A stretch of 24,655 nt of DNA from a virus: positions 1-24,655 of IMG/VR virus record IMGVR_UViG_3300005915_002008, one strand, 5' to 3'. The notes under the pieces were generated by a model that was not told the origin of the DNA, made no database searches, and worked only from the letters and a program-made list of their open reading frames with translations. A program made the translations under genes and the position numbers. This document shows positions 13,561-21,416 of this stretch, one piece after another (within the stretch, counting starts at the first letter, position 1; the number at the start of each line of letters is the position of its first letter).

Positions 13561-14310
13561 ATGACAACAAATAAAACAAATCTGAATGGGGATAAAGTCG
13601 AGATTCTTGAGGCGAATGAGAACATAGAAATTTTCAAGTCTGAAGAAGTCAAAGCTGAATCTAATTCTAATTCTAAAGAACAAGGTTCTGAAGCAGATGA
13701 AATAAGTAAAATAGACTCTGTGGATAAAATAACTTTTAATGATGAAACAGAACCTAAATCAGATCCTATGGAGCTTCAAGACTTTGCAGATTCTATTAAT
13801 TATGATATAGAATTTAATGAAGATGAAGAGCTTGAAGAAGACAAGGAAACTAAAGAGAAATATACAAAAAAGATATATACAATAGATAGAGTTGAAGTTG
13901 GTCAACCTAAGCAATTTGATAATGAAGGAAATAAAATTGCACCATTAATTAGTGATAATGGAGCTTTATTCTATGAATCGAAATTGATTGTGTTCTATAA
14001 GGATTCTACTTATAAATCTGTGATACCAAAAATTAAGTGGTATGTGAATAAAGATATTACAACTGGAAAAGAAACTCTAACACCTTGGTTTGCAATTAAA
14101 GAAGATTCAACAATTGAGGAACAATTTATTTCGGTACTTTCTAAAGTGTATTATAAATTTTGTAAATATATGAATTTAGAATCTGGTAAGGTTTCAATGA
14201 AAGACTTTATTACTAAGCTTCCTGGATTAAAGGTTAATCTTTATAATACAAAAGGTAAGTTTAAAGGAACTACATGGAATAGAATTGATATTGTGAAATT
14301 TGTAAAATAA
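13561..14310 (+). CDS. Acidic-tailed replication-associated protein, 249 aa (possible ssDNA-binding protein)
   Basis: Residues 1-100 are Glu/Asp/Ser/Asn-rich and predicted disordered. From about 100 to 249 there is a compact alpha/beta domain: KKIYTIDRVEVG, ALFYESKLIVFYKD, KIKWYVNKD, helix EQFISVLSKVYYKFCKYM, and a C-terminal beta segment LKVNLYNTKGKFKGTTWNRIDIVKFV. Position between primase and helicase, together with the beta-rich basic/aromatic C-terminal domain and acidic tail, would suit a single-strand DNA-binding protein. However, bacterial SSBs have the acidic tail at the C terminus. I recognise no family. Strong GGAGG and a leader hairpin suggest high, controlled expression. Confidence 0.7.
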   Translation: MTTNKTNLNGDKVEILEANENIEIFKSEEVKAESNSNSKEQGSEADEISKIDSVDKITFNDETEPKSDPMELQDFADSINYDIEFNEDEELEEDKETKEKYTKKIYTIDRVEVGQPKQFDNEGNKIAPLISDNGALFYESKLIVFYKDSTYKSVIPKIKWYVNKDITTGKETLTPWFAIKEDSTIEEQFISVLSKVYYKFCKYMNLESGKVSMKDFITKLPGLKVNLYNTKGKFKGTTWNRIDIVKFVK

Positions 14311-14319
14311 GTTTTACAA

Positions 14320-14350
14320 TTATTTTTTTTCTTTTTTATTTATTTATTTA
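14320..14350 (+). terminator. T-rich archaeal-type terminator
   Basis: T8 and T6 runs followed by ATTTATTTATTTA lie right after the acidic protein gene and before the nuclease-helicase gene. Confidence 0.5.
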
Positions 14351-14366
14351 TTAGGTATGAAAATAT

Positions 14367-16586
14367 ATGAGTTTGAAGTTTAATTTATCCGCGAGTAGCG
14401 TGTCGAAATATAAGGAATCACAATTAGACTTTTATTATACATATATAGAAAAGTCTAAACCTGATACTCAAATTCTATCAGTTTATGGTAATGCTGGGAA
14501 TATTGTTCATTCTTCCTTAGAGAATTATATTACTTTATTAAAGAATAAGGATGTAACTAAGGGCTATGCAAAGACAGAAGTCGAGAAGTATTTTAGTACT
14601 CAATGGTTTGAAAAGAATATATCACAAATGCAGACGAAAAATAATAAACCCCTTGATATAAATAAATATTTTAATGGATTAAGGAATGCGTTTGTATATA
14701 TAAATAAAAATATTAATATAAGTAATAACTTAATTCCGGAACAGAAGTTCATTTTCCCAATAGTTAATACTAAAGATGCAGTTATAAATTTCAAGGGATT
14801 CATAGATCTTGTGGATGAAACTACTGATATAATTTACGACTGGAAGACAAACTCATCTATTCAGAACTTCAACCTACATGCTAGAATTTATTGCTATGCA
14901 TATTGGAAAATGTATAATAGAATTCCAAAGGCTATATATTATTATTGTAATGTAGATAAGCCAAAAATATATTATTTCACAAAAGATGAAGTTCTAGAAA
15001 CTGAAACTGAATTGAATGATCTATGCAAAGAAATCATAGGTAAAGGACATGACATTTCTAAGTACGATCTAGGTAACTATAATCATATATTCAATGTACA
15101 TTTACAGAAGTGCAAAAGAGAGGCATTGAATAGACAGGACTCTGATGTGATACAATACAATATTGAAAAGAATAATATAATATTCAGAAATTTAAACAAC
15201 AATTTAAAGAATATAATTGATAAAAAATTTAGTTATTATATAAACGGTCATGAGTTTAGTGACTTATTTAAAAAGAGAATATGGGATGGCAAAACTCATT
15301 TATTTAGTATAAAAAGTAACAAATTACCTATTGGTTTATTTACGATTTTCAAAAAATTACTTAATCAATATAATAAATATTCAGAAAGGGACTATAAATT
15401 AGAACTAAAGTATGATTTAAGAAATAAAGATATAATGTCTAATCAATTCGAGACTAAGTTTAAGGACAATAAAGATATAGAATTAAGATATTACCAAAAT
15501 GATGCAATAAAAAGTGCGATAGAAAACAAGATAGGAATTATATATGGCGGAACTGGTTGTGGTAAGTCTATCATTTCAGCAGAGATTATTAAGAATATAA
15601 ATAAAAGAAGTTTATATATTATAAATAGAATAGAACTTGTTGATCAAACTGCAGAGGTCTTTGAGGAATATTTAGGAATAGAAATTGGGAAAATGTCTGA
15701 GGGGAATCTGGATATAAATAAACAGGTCACAATCGCATCAATTCAAACGGTTAATAGCCTCTTAAAACAGAGCTCTGAGAATTCGAAATTACTAAAAAAG
15801 TATTTATACAATACAAACATCTGTATTTTTGATGAATGCCAGAACGTGAAAGACGATGGGTGCTATAAATTGTTATCGAATAACTTAACTAATTGTGAGT
15901 ATTTAATAGGCATGACAGGAAGTCCATTTAGGAACGATGAGCACACACTTAAAATGAAGGCATTAGTCGGTGATGTTATTTATAGTAAAACTACAAAAGA
16001 TCTAGTATCCGAGAATTACTTAGTTCCGACTAAGGTTTATTTTTTAGAGTACGATACAATTTTTGATAGAAATTATCAAAGCTACTCTGACGCATACACA
16101 GATCTCATTGTAGGAAACATTGAGAGAAATAATTTAATTAAAGACATTGTAAGTAAGTTCGAGAATAAAAAGATCTTAATTATCACAAAATTAATAAAGC
16201 ATGGAAAGTTACTCGAAGAACTTATCCCAGATAGCTTTTTAATCACAAGCCAAACAAAAAAGGATATACGAAAGCAAAAGTTTAAGGACTTCAAGGACAA
16301 TAAATTTAATATTCTTATCGGATCGGCTCAGATATTCTCGACCGGAATTGATATTCCCGATCTTGATATAATTCTAAACAGTAGTGGTCATCGTTCAGAT
16401 GTTTTATCAACTCAAATTATAGGACGAGTTATGCGTAAGTCTAAAAATAAAGAATTTGGATACTACATAGACTTTATAGACGACACGAGTGTATATTTCA
16501 GGCAAGCAACTAAGCAACGAATTCAGATTCTAACAGAATTCGGGCACGAAATTTTAAAAATTAATGATATAAAGGACATACAATAA
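14367..16586 (+). CDS. RecB-like nuclease fused to UvsW-like SF2 helicase, 739 aa
   Basis: Two enzymes in one chain. Residues about 5-250 are a RecB/Cas4-type PD-(D/E)xK nuclease: SASSVSKYKES, GNIVH, EQKF (Glu125), FKGFID (Asp147), IIYDWKT (Asp158, Lys160), and an ARIYCYAYW motif. Residues about 290-330 (RIWDGKTHLFSIKSNKLPIG) match the small N-terminal domain of phage UvsW/D10-like helicases. The SF2 core from 375 has GGTGCGKS (394-401), DECQ (489-492), MTGSP, STGIDIP and QIIGRVMR (683-690). UvsW-type helicases unwind branched DNA and R-loops. With an attached nuclease it may process recombination or replication intermediates. All catalytic residues are present. No iron-sulphur Cys set like that of Cas4 is seen. 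Confidence 0.88.
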   Translation: MSLKFNLSASSVSKYKESQLDFYYTYIEKSKPDTQILSVYGNAGNIVHSSLENYITLLKNKDVTKGYAKTEVEKYFSTQWFEKNISQMQTKNNKPLDINKYFNGLRNAFVYINKNINISNNLIPEQKFIFPIVNTKDAVINFKGFIDLVDETTDIIYDWKTNSSIQNFNLHARIYCYAYWKMYNRIPKAIYYYCNVDKPKIYYFTKDEVLETETELNDLCKEIIGKGHDISKYDLGNYNHIFNVHLQKCKREALNRQDSDVIQYNIEKNNIIFRNLNNNLKNIIDKKFSYYINGHEFSDLFKKRIWDGKTHLFSIKSNKLPIGLFTIFKKLLNQYNKYSERDYKLELKYDLRNKDIMSNQFETKFKDNKDIELRYYQNDAIKSAIENKIGIIYGGTGCGKSIISAEIIKNINKRSLYIINRIELVDQTAEVFEEYLGIEIGKMSEGNLDINKQVTIASIQTVNSLLKQSSENSKLLKKYLYNTNICIFDECQNVKDDGCYKLLSNNLTNCEYLIGMTGSPFRNDEHTLKMKALVGDVIYSKTTKDLVSENYLVPTKVYFLEYDTIFDRNYQSYSDAYTDLIVGNIERNNLIKDIVSKFENKKILIITKLIKHGKLLEELIPDSFLITSQTKKDIRKQKFKDFKDNKFNILIGSAQIFSTGIDIPDLDIILNSSGHRSDVLSTQIIGRVMRKSKNKEFGYYIDFIDDTSVYFRQATKQRIQILTEFGHEILKINDIKDIQ

Positions 16587-16614
16587 ATACGTTTATAAAT
16601 ATTTTGGTATATAA
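16582..16614 (+). promoter_or_regulatory. Composite promoter
   Basis: AATAAATAC, TTTATAAA, two bases, TTTTGGTATATAA: full consensus, beginning at the stop codon of the helicase gene. The predicted leader of the next gene is only about 15 nt. Confidence 0.78.
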
Positions 16615-16635
16615 ATATATAAAATGTGAATACAT

Positions 16636-18252
16636 ATGAATTTAAATTTGAATAACATTGCATGGTCAGAAAAATACAGACCGAAGAATGTCGATGCTGT
16701 GGTTTCGGATAGTAAGCAGAAGATAAAGAAATACCTAGAGAACCCTGAGAGCATCGAGATAAATAAAATATATTGTATGGATTGTATTGATGGCATGAAG
16801 CAGCTAGAAGCTAATAGTGTAGACTCAATAGTAACTGATCCACCCTATGAATTAGGTTTCATGGGTAAGTCTTGGGATGGAACAGGAATTGCATTTAAAC
16901 CAGAAGTTTGGAAACAAGCTCTACGAGTATTAAAACCAGGAGGACATCTTTTAGGTTTTGGTGGAACTAGGACTTATCACCGTATGGCCTGTGCAATTGA
17001 GGATGCTGGGTTTGAGATAAGAGACCAGATACAATGGATTTATTCTACTGGATTCCCTAAGTCACTGAATATTGGAAAAGCTATTGATAAAGTTAGTAAA
17101 AGATTAAATTTATTCACACCATTTGCTAGGTACTTAAAAGAGCAAAGACTAAAAAAAGGTTTTGTGATAACTGATGTTTCAAAGCATTTTATGAGCAAAA
17201 CTGGGGGTGTGACTGGTTGTGTTAGTAATTGGGAATTAGGATATAGTACTCCAACTAAGACACAATTTATAATTCTAAAGCAATTATTAGACCTAGAAGA
17301 TACTTTTGATGACTTGATAAATAGGGTTGAAGCAGAAAGAAAAGTAATTGGAGAACAACATAGATCTGCTGGGAATGATGTAAATATACCATTTTCTGCT
17401 TGTCATACAAATAAAAATAATGGTTGGTTTAATATTACAGCCCCATCCACAGACCAGGCTAAGAAGTATGATGGTTGGGGTACAAATTTAAAACCTGCCA
17501 ATGAACCAATTTGTGTAGCGAGGAAGCCTTTAGAGGAAAAGACTGTTGCTGCTAATGTTCTAAAATATGGTACTGGTGGTATTAACATCGATGACTGCAG
17601 GATTGGAACTGATGAAAATATAGAATTAGGCAGAAATAATAGAAAGGAATGTATTTCTAATTCATTTGGTCGAAAATTACTGGGTATAGATAGGAGTGGA
17701 TTAAATCAAGGTCGTTTTCCTTCTAATGTGATTCTTGATGGTTCAGAAGAAGTTACTAATTTATTTCCTAATAGTAAATCAACTGGTAGTGATGGATCTA
17801 AATTTAATAATTCTTGTTTTAAAGGATTAGAAAAAGATGTTATTAAAAAAGATGGACTTGGTTTTGGTGATGATGGTTCAGCTTCTCGTTTCTTTTACTG
17901 TGCAAAGGCAAGTAAGTCTGAGAGGAATAAAGGGCTTGAGGGATTTGATGATGTAAAAGGTGGTTCAATGGAAGGTGGAAATGATAAAAGAAATGGGTTA
18001 AATAAACCACAATTGAAATTAACAAAAAATATTCATCCTACTATAAAACCAGTTAAGTTAATAGAATATTTAATCAGGCTTGTGACTCCAAAGGGTGGGG
18101 TTGTTTTAGACCCTTTCATGGGTAGTGGCACGACTGGAATGGCTGCTAAGGCTCAGGGGTTCAATTACATTGGGTTTGACATGACTAAAGAATACTGTGA
18201 AATAGCAGAAGCCAGAATTAAGAGTGTAGATCACCAAATGAAATTATTTTAA
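16636..18252 (+). CDS. DNA methyltransferase with RFC-like N terminus and internal HTH, 538 aa
   Basis: A beta-class N4/N6 amino-methyltransferase: catalytic TDPPYE (Asp68-Tyr71) comes first, the AdoMet loop DPFMGSGTTG (492-501) last, and HPTIKPVKLIEYLI just before it. Such enzymes methylate adenine or cytosine in viral DNA, often for protection. Two additions stand out. Residues 8-40 (AWSEKYRPKNVDAVVSD, KIKKYLENPES) match the start of archaeal replication factor C small subunits, but no RFC ATPase follows. Residues about 160-222 (YLKEQRLKKGFVITDVSKHF, CVSNWELG) resemble an XRE helix-turn-helix, probably the target-recognition insert. The methyltransferase body uses more GGT/GGA codons than flanking genes, a sign of transfer. 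It is followed 18 nt later by the polymerase. Confidence 0.85.
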   Translation: MNLNLNNIAWSEKYRPKNVDAVVSDSKQKIKKYLENPESIEINKIYCMDCIDGMKQLEANSVDSIVTDPPYELGFMGKSWDGTGIAFKPEVWKQALRVLKPGGHLLGFGGTRTYHRMACAIEDAGFEIRDQIQWIYSTGFPKSLNIGKAIDKVSKRLNLFTPFARYLKEQRLKKGFVITDVSKHFMSKTGGVTGCVSNWELGYSTPTKTQFIILKQLLDLEDTFDDLINRVEAERKVIGEQHRSAGNDVNIPFSACHTNKNNGWFNITAPSTDQAKKYDGWGTNLKPANEPICVARKPLEEKTVAANVLKYGTGGINIDDCRIGTDENIELGRNNRKECISNSFGRKLLGIDRSGLNQGRFPSNVILDGSEEVTNLFPNSKSTGSDGSKFNNSCFKGLEKDVIKKDGLGFGDDGSASRFFYCAKASKSERNKGLEGFDDVKGGSMEGGNDKRNGLNKPQLKLTKNIHPTIKPVKLIEYLIRLVTPKGGVVLDPFMGSGTTGMAAKAQGFNYIGFDMTKEYCEIAEARIKSVDHQMKLF

Positions 18253-18270
18253 TAAAATAGGGTATAAATT

Positions 18271-20013
18271 ATGAATTACATTAATGATTATTTAGGCTTA
18301 AATGAATTAAAGGTGTTTGCATTTGACACAGAGACGTACGGTCTAGAATTTGATACAATAAACCTAAAAGACATAAGCTTTAGTGATGGTACTAATTCAT
18401 ATTACTTCGATAAGGATCATTTAGATATCGAAAAATTAAAGAATGTACTAATTAACGCGGATTTAATAATCGGGCATAATCTAATATTCGACTTGACTGT
18501 GATGTCTAAGTTCTTTGGTCGAAGCTTTTTATTCGAGATAAATAATGTACCACTATTTGATACCATGCTAGCACAATATATACTAAACGAAAATGCTAAG
18601 AAGGGATTAAAGCATCTAAGTGAGACTATTTTGGGATATAAAATGCAGACTTACGAGGAATCTGTTAATAGCCTGAATAAAGAAACTTGGATTAAGTATA
18701 GTCTAGAGGATTCAATTCAGACATTTAAACTGTATAAATATTTTAAAAATAAAGTTAATAATAATAAAGTATTCAAGAGAGAATGTAAGGCTATACTCCC
18801 AATCGTGGACATGCAACTCGAGGGCTTTCTCGTGGACAAGACTAAATTTAAGGACATAAAAGAAAAAATGGAGAATAGACTCAAGGAAATTGAGGATGAG
18901 TTTATATCGGTTTTTAAGAAATATGGATTAAAACAAAATAGCCTGTTCGGTAGCATTATCCCGATAAACCTAAATTCACCAAAGCAGTTAAAGAAGTTTA
19001 TTAATAACAAATTAAAAATAAAAATTGAGGATACAAGTGTTAAGACACTAAAGAATTATAAAACGAAGCATAAGTTTTTTGAATTGTTATTGGATTATAG
19101 GCATATTTATAAGTTATACAATAGCTATATTAAGCCTTTTGAAGAAAAACACATACAATCAGATGGTAAAATACACGCGAGTTTTAATCCAACTGGAACA
19201 GTAACCGGCAGATATTCAAGTTCTTCTCCAAATCTTCAACAAATCCCATCCTTTGACGAGTTTGGTATGAGGGAACTATTTATAGCAGATAAGGGTTATA
19301 AAATAGCTTGTTTGGACTATGCCGGACAAGAGATTAGGCTCGCAGCCATTATTTCTAATGATAGGAATATGAAAGATGCACTTTTGAATAATAAAGATAT
19401 ACATCTAATGACTGCTAATAGTGTTTATAACTTAGGCATACCCTCTGAATGTCTAAAGACTAATCATAAAGATTACAAAATGTATAAAGATAAGTTCAAT
19501 GCATACAGAAAAAAGGCGAAGATGGTGAACTTCGGTGTTCTCTATGGCGCAGGTGCGATGGGTGTTTCTAACCTCACAGGTGAGTCCGAGGATAAGGCAC
19601 AGGAAATGATTGATAATTTTTTTGAATTTTATACAGGAATAAAATTAAAAATTAATAAAAATTCTAATTATTTATATAAATATAATGAGGTTATAAATTT
19701 ATTTGGTAGACAAAGGAGATTTGAATTGATTGACAGTAAAGCAAAAAGACAATCATTCAATTTCTTAATTCAAGGTACAGCTGGGGATATGTTAAAGATA
19801 GACTTATATAGAGTTTGGAATGAAGTTGTATTAAAATATAAAGATAATATTAAATTAAAAGCTACAGTACATGATGAAATAATATTTATGATTAAAGAAA
19901 ATATGATAGACGAAATATTACCACAATTAGTTAATATCATGCAAGACTTTAAATTTGAAATCCCAATAATAGTAGATTATAATATAGGAAATAATTATGG
20001 TTCAGCTCATTAA
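18271..20013 (+). CDS. polA: Family A DNA polymerase with 3'-5' exonuclease, 580 aa
   Basis: The replicative or repair polymerase. Exonuclease motifs are intact: FDTET (Asp19, Glu21), GHNLIFD (Asn70, Asp74), and YSLEDS (Tyr143, Asp147). The polymerase domain has TGRYSSSSPNLQQIP, motif A LDYAGQEIR (Asp349), motif B KAKMVNFGVLYG, FLIQGTAGDMLK, and motif C VHDE (Asp535, Glu536). There is no 5'-3' exonuclease domain, and at 580 aa it is compact like phage enzymes. GGGT lies before the ATG. Family A polymerases are typical of bacteria and phages, while archaeal hosts replicate with families B and D, so this is an acquired viral polymerase. In motif A, AGQEI replaces the more usual SQIEL. Confidence 0.95.
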   Translation: MNYINDYLGLNELKVFAFDTETYGLEFDTINLKDISFSDGTNSYYFDKDHLDIEKLKNVLINADLIIGHNLIFDLTVMSKFFGRSFLFEINNVPLFDTMLAQYILNENAKKGLKHLSETILGYKMQTYEESVNSLNKETWIKYSLEDSIQTFKLYKYFKNKVNNNKVFKRECKAILPIVDMQLEGFLVDKTKFKDIKEKMENRLKEIEDEFISVFKKYGLKQNSLFGSIIPINLNSPKQLKKFINNKLKIKIEDTSVKTLKNYKTKHKFFELLLDYRHIYKLYNSYIKPFEEKHIQSDGKIHASFNPTGTVTGRYSSSSPNLQQIPSFDEFGMRELFIADKGYKIACLDYAGQEIRLAAIISNDRNMKDALLNNKDIHLMTANSVYNLGIPSECLKTNHKDYKMYKDKFNAYRKKAKMVNFGVLYGAGAMGVSNLTGESEDKAQEMIDNFFEFYTGIKLKINKNSNYLYKYNEVINLFGRQRRFELIDSKAKRQSFNFLIQGTAGDMLKIDLYRVWNEVVLKYKDNIKLKATVHDEIIFMIKENMIDEILPQLVNIMQDFKFEIPIIVDYNIGNNYGSAH

Positions 20014-20044
20014 AATATACAATAAATATATATATAAATATACA

Positions 20045-20077
20045 AATAAATACCTTTATAAATATATTGGTATATAT
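20045..20077 (+). promoter_or_regulatory. Composite promoter of the 20-24 kb gene block
   Basis: AATAAATACC, TTTATAAA, two bases, TATTGGTATATATA. It lies 32 nt after the polymerase stop and about 70 nt before the first ATG. Confidence 0.75.
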
Positions 20078-20092
20078 ATTATATATATAATA

Positions 20093-20111
20093 GCCTGAAT
20101 AGGCAAAGGAG
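20093..20111 (+). promoter_or_regulatory. Leader hairpin with adjacent ribosome-binding site
   Basis: A 4-bp stem GCCT/AGGC with tetraloop GAAT, then AAAGGAG. The arrangement matches the leader at 13533. The GGAG is 15 nt from the ATG at 20127 but only 4 nt from an ATGTGA start-stop pair and 6 nt from a GTG in another frame. Confidence 0.45.
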
Positions 20112-20126
20112 AAAATGTGAAAAAAT

Positions 20127-20480
20127 ATGGAAAAAAGTGTAAATACACAAAGTGTAAATACAAAAAATATAAATATACAGAATGTAAATATAAAAGAAAA
20201 ATTAAAAATGTATTTTGATTTGTCTAATGACATAGAAACTTTAGACGAGCAAAGGAAAATTATTAAAGAAGACTTAGAAATTGTACTAACACAAAGTGGG
20301 GTTGATTCATTATCTACTTCTTTAGGATCAATTAGTTATGTTCATAGAAATTATACATCAATTGATAAAATATTTATTGAATCAATTCTTACAATTGAAC
20401 AAAAAGAAAAAGCATACACACAAAAAGAGTCTAAATTTATAAAAATTACTAAATCTAAAAAAGAGAGTGACCAGAAATGA
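20127..20480 (+). CDS. Hypothetical protein, 117 aa
   Basis: The first 22 residues are a repetitive tail (SVNT, SVNT, NINI, NVNI). Residues 24-60 form a helix with LDEQRKIIKEDLEIVL, followed by GVDSLSTSLGSISYVHR, IDKIFIESIL and a Lys-rich end. The helix-plus-strand layout recalls small phage proteins of the Gam/Gp157 type but not closely enough to name. The start is uncertain: the ribosome-binding site is 15 nt from this ATG, and a second in-frame Met is at residue 28. Confidence 0.65.
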   Translation: MEKSVNTQSVNTKNINIQNVNIKEKLKMYFDLSNDIETLDEQRKIIKEDLEIVLTQSGVDSLSTSLGSISYVHRNYTSIDKIFIESILTIEQKEKAYTQKESKFIKITKSKKESDQK

Positions 20481-20749
20481 AGCTCGAGATTTCTATTTGC
20501 TTGAAAAAAGACGAGTGTGACTTCTTCTATTTCGAGGATCAATTCGATACTGAGGTTGCTACAATTAAGGGATACAAGGACACCGATGACGCGGGGTTAT
20601 ATTTCTATACATTATTTGAGGTTGTAGACTCAATCTTTAACGAGAAAAGCACACTAAAATTAATAAATGATAAGTGCAGTTTCGAGATGGAACTCTCAGA
20701 GGCTGATGAAAAGATATACAAAGAATGCTTTGGAGATGATCTAGAATGA
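20477..20749 (+). CDS. Hypothetical acidic protein, 90 aa
   Basis: ATG overlaps the upstream TGA (ATGA). Beta-rich with many acidic residues (CDFFYFEDQFDTEVATIKG, KCSFEMELSEADEKI). Codons are less AT-biased than neighbours (GACACCGATGACGCG). Not recognised. Confidence 0.68.
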   Translation: MKLEISICLKKDECDFFYFEDQFDTEVATIKGYKDTDDAGLYFYTLFEVVDSIFNEKSTLKLINDKCSFEMELSEADEKIYKECFGDDLE

Positions 20750-20934
20750 ATAAAGAATTAAAAAAACAATTTCAGGCAATATTTAATATTATAAACTCAA
20801 AGATTAAAATACAATCACAAATTGAGTTATGCAAGGATTCCTGGAAGGACTTTGAGAACACGAATTATTTTATAAACACAAGGGACATAAATTTAGTTGA
20901 TTTATACAATGAAGAATTCAAGAAAGTGAAATAG
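20746..20934 (+). CDS. Small hypothetical protein, 62 aa
   Basis: Starts at an ATGA overlap with the preceding gene and ends 2 nt before the next. Largely helical and charged, with no recognised motif. Confidence 0.65.
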   Translation: MNKELKKQFQAIFNIINSKIKIQSQIELCKDSWKDFENTNYFINTRDINLVDLYNEEFKKVK

Positions 20935-20936
20935 AT

Positions 20937-21380
20937 ATGAAAAAGCAAATTAAAAATATATGTAATAATTTAATTAGTATACATGAAAATCATTTTAGAA
21001 AAAATGATAACTTAGAATTTATAGGATATAAATATGTCGATGGATTAACAAAAAAGAAGTTCCTAAAAAATTTCACAATAAAGACATTTATTGAAAGATT
21101 CTATACACTATATTGGTTTAAATTAAATTATCACTATTTAATATTAAACAGAAATGATTTTCATATTACTCGAATTAAAGCATTGAAAAGTGTATTTAAG
21201 GAATGTACAACAAATATTGATTATAAAAAGATATCTACAGAAGTTATTTATTATGAAGACAATGACTTTCAAGTATCAGTATTTCATTCAATGATAATTG
21301 ATAATAAAACATATAGAATAGAATTATTATATCAACATAATGAATTGCTTTTTAGGGTTTGTTGTATGGATATAATTTAA
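20937..21380 (+). CDS. Hypothetical protein, 147 aa
   Basis: A basic, aromatic-rich protein with no membrane span and no recognised motif. The middle (FIERFYTLYWFKLNYHYLILNRNDFHI) has helix/strand character. The C-terminal third alternates strands (VIYYEDNDFQVSVFHSMI, YRIELLYQH). It is continuous with the two small genes upstream. Confidence 0.72.
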   Translation: MKKQIKNICNNLISIHENHFRKNDNLEFIGYKYVDGLTKKKFLKNFTIKTFIERFYTLYWFKLNYHYLILNRNDFHITRIKALKSVFKECTTNIDYKKISTEVIYYEDNDFQVSVFHSMIIDNKTYRIELLYQHNELLFRVCCMDII

Positions 21381-21416
21381 TATATAAAAATAAAAGTATT
21401 AGAAAGTGAAATAGGT

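Noticed and set aside
14367-15120. Cas4 or a CRISPR-associated nuclease
   Set aside because: The nuclease half is RecB/Cas4-like in motifs, but the four-Cys iron-sulphur cluster of Cas4 is missing and it is fused to a UvsW-type helicase.
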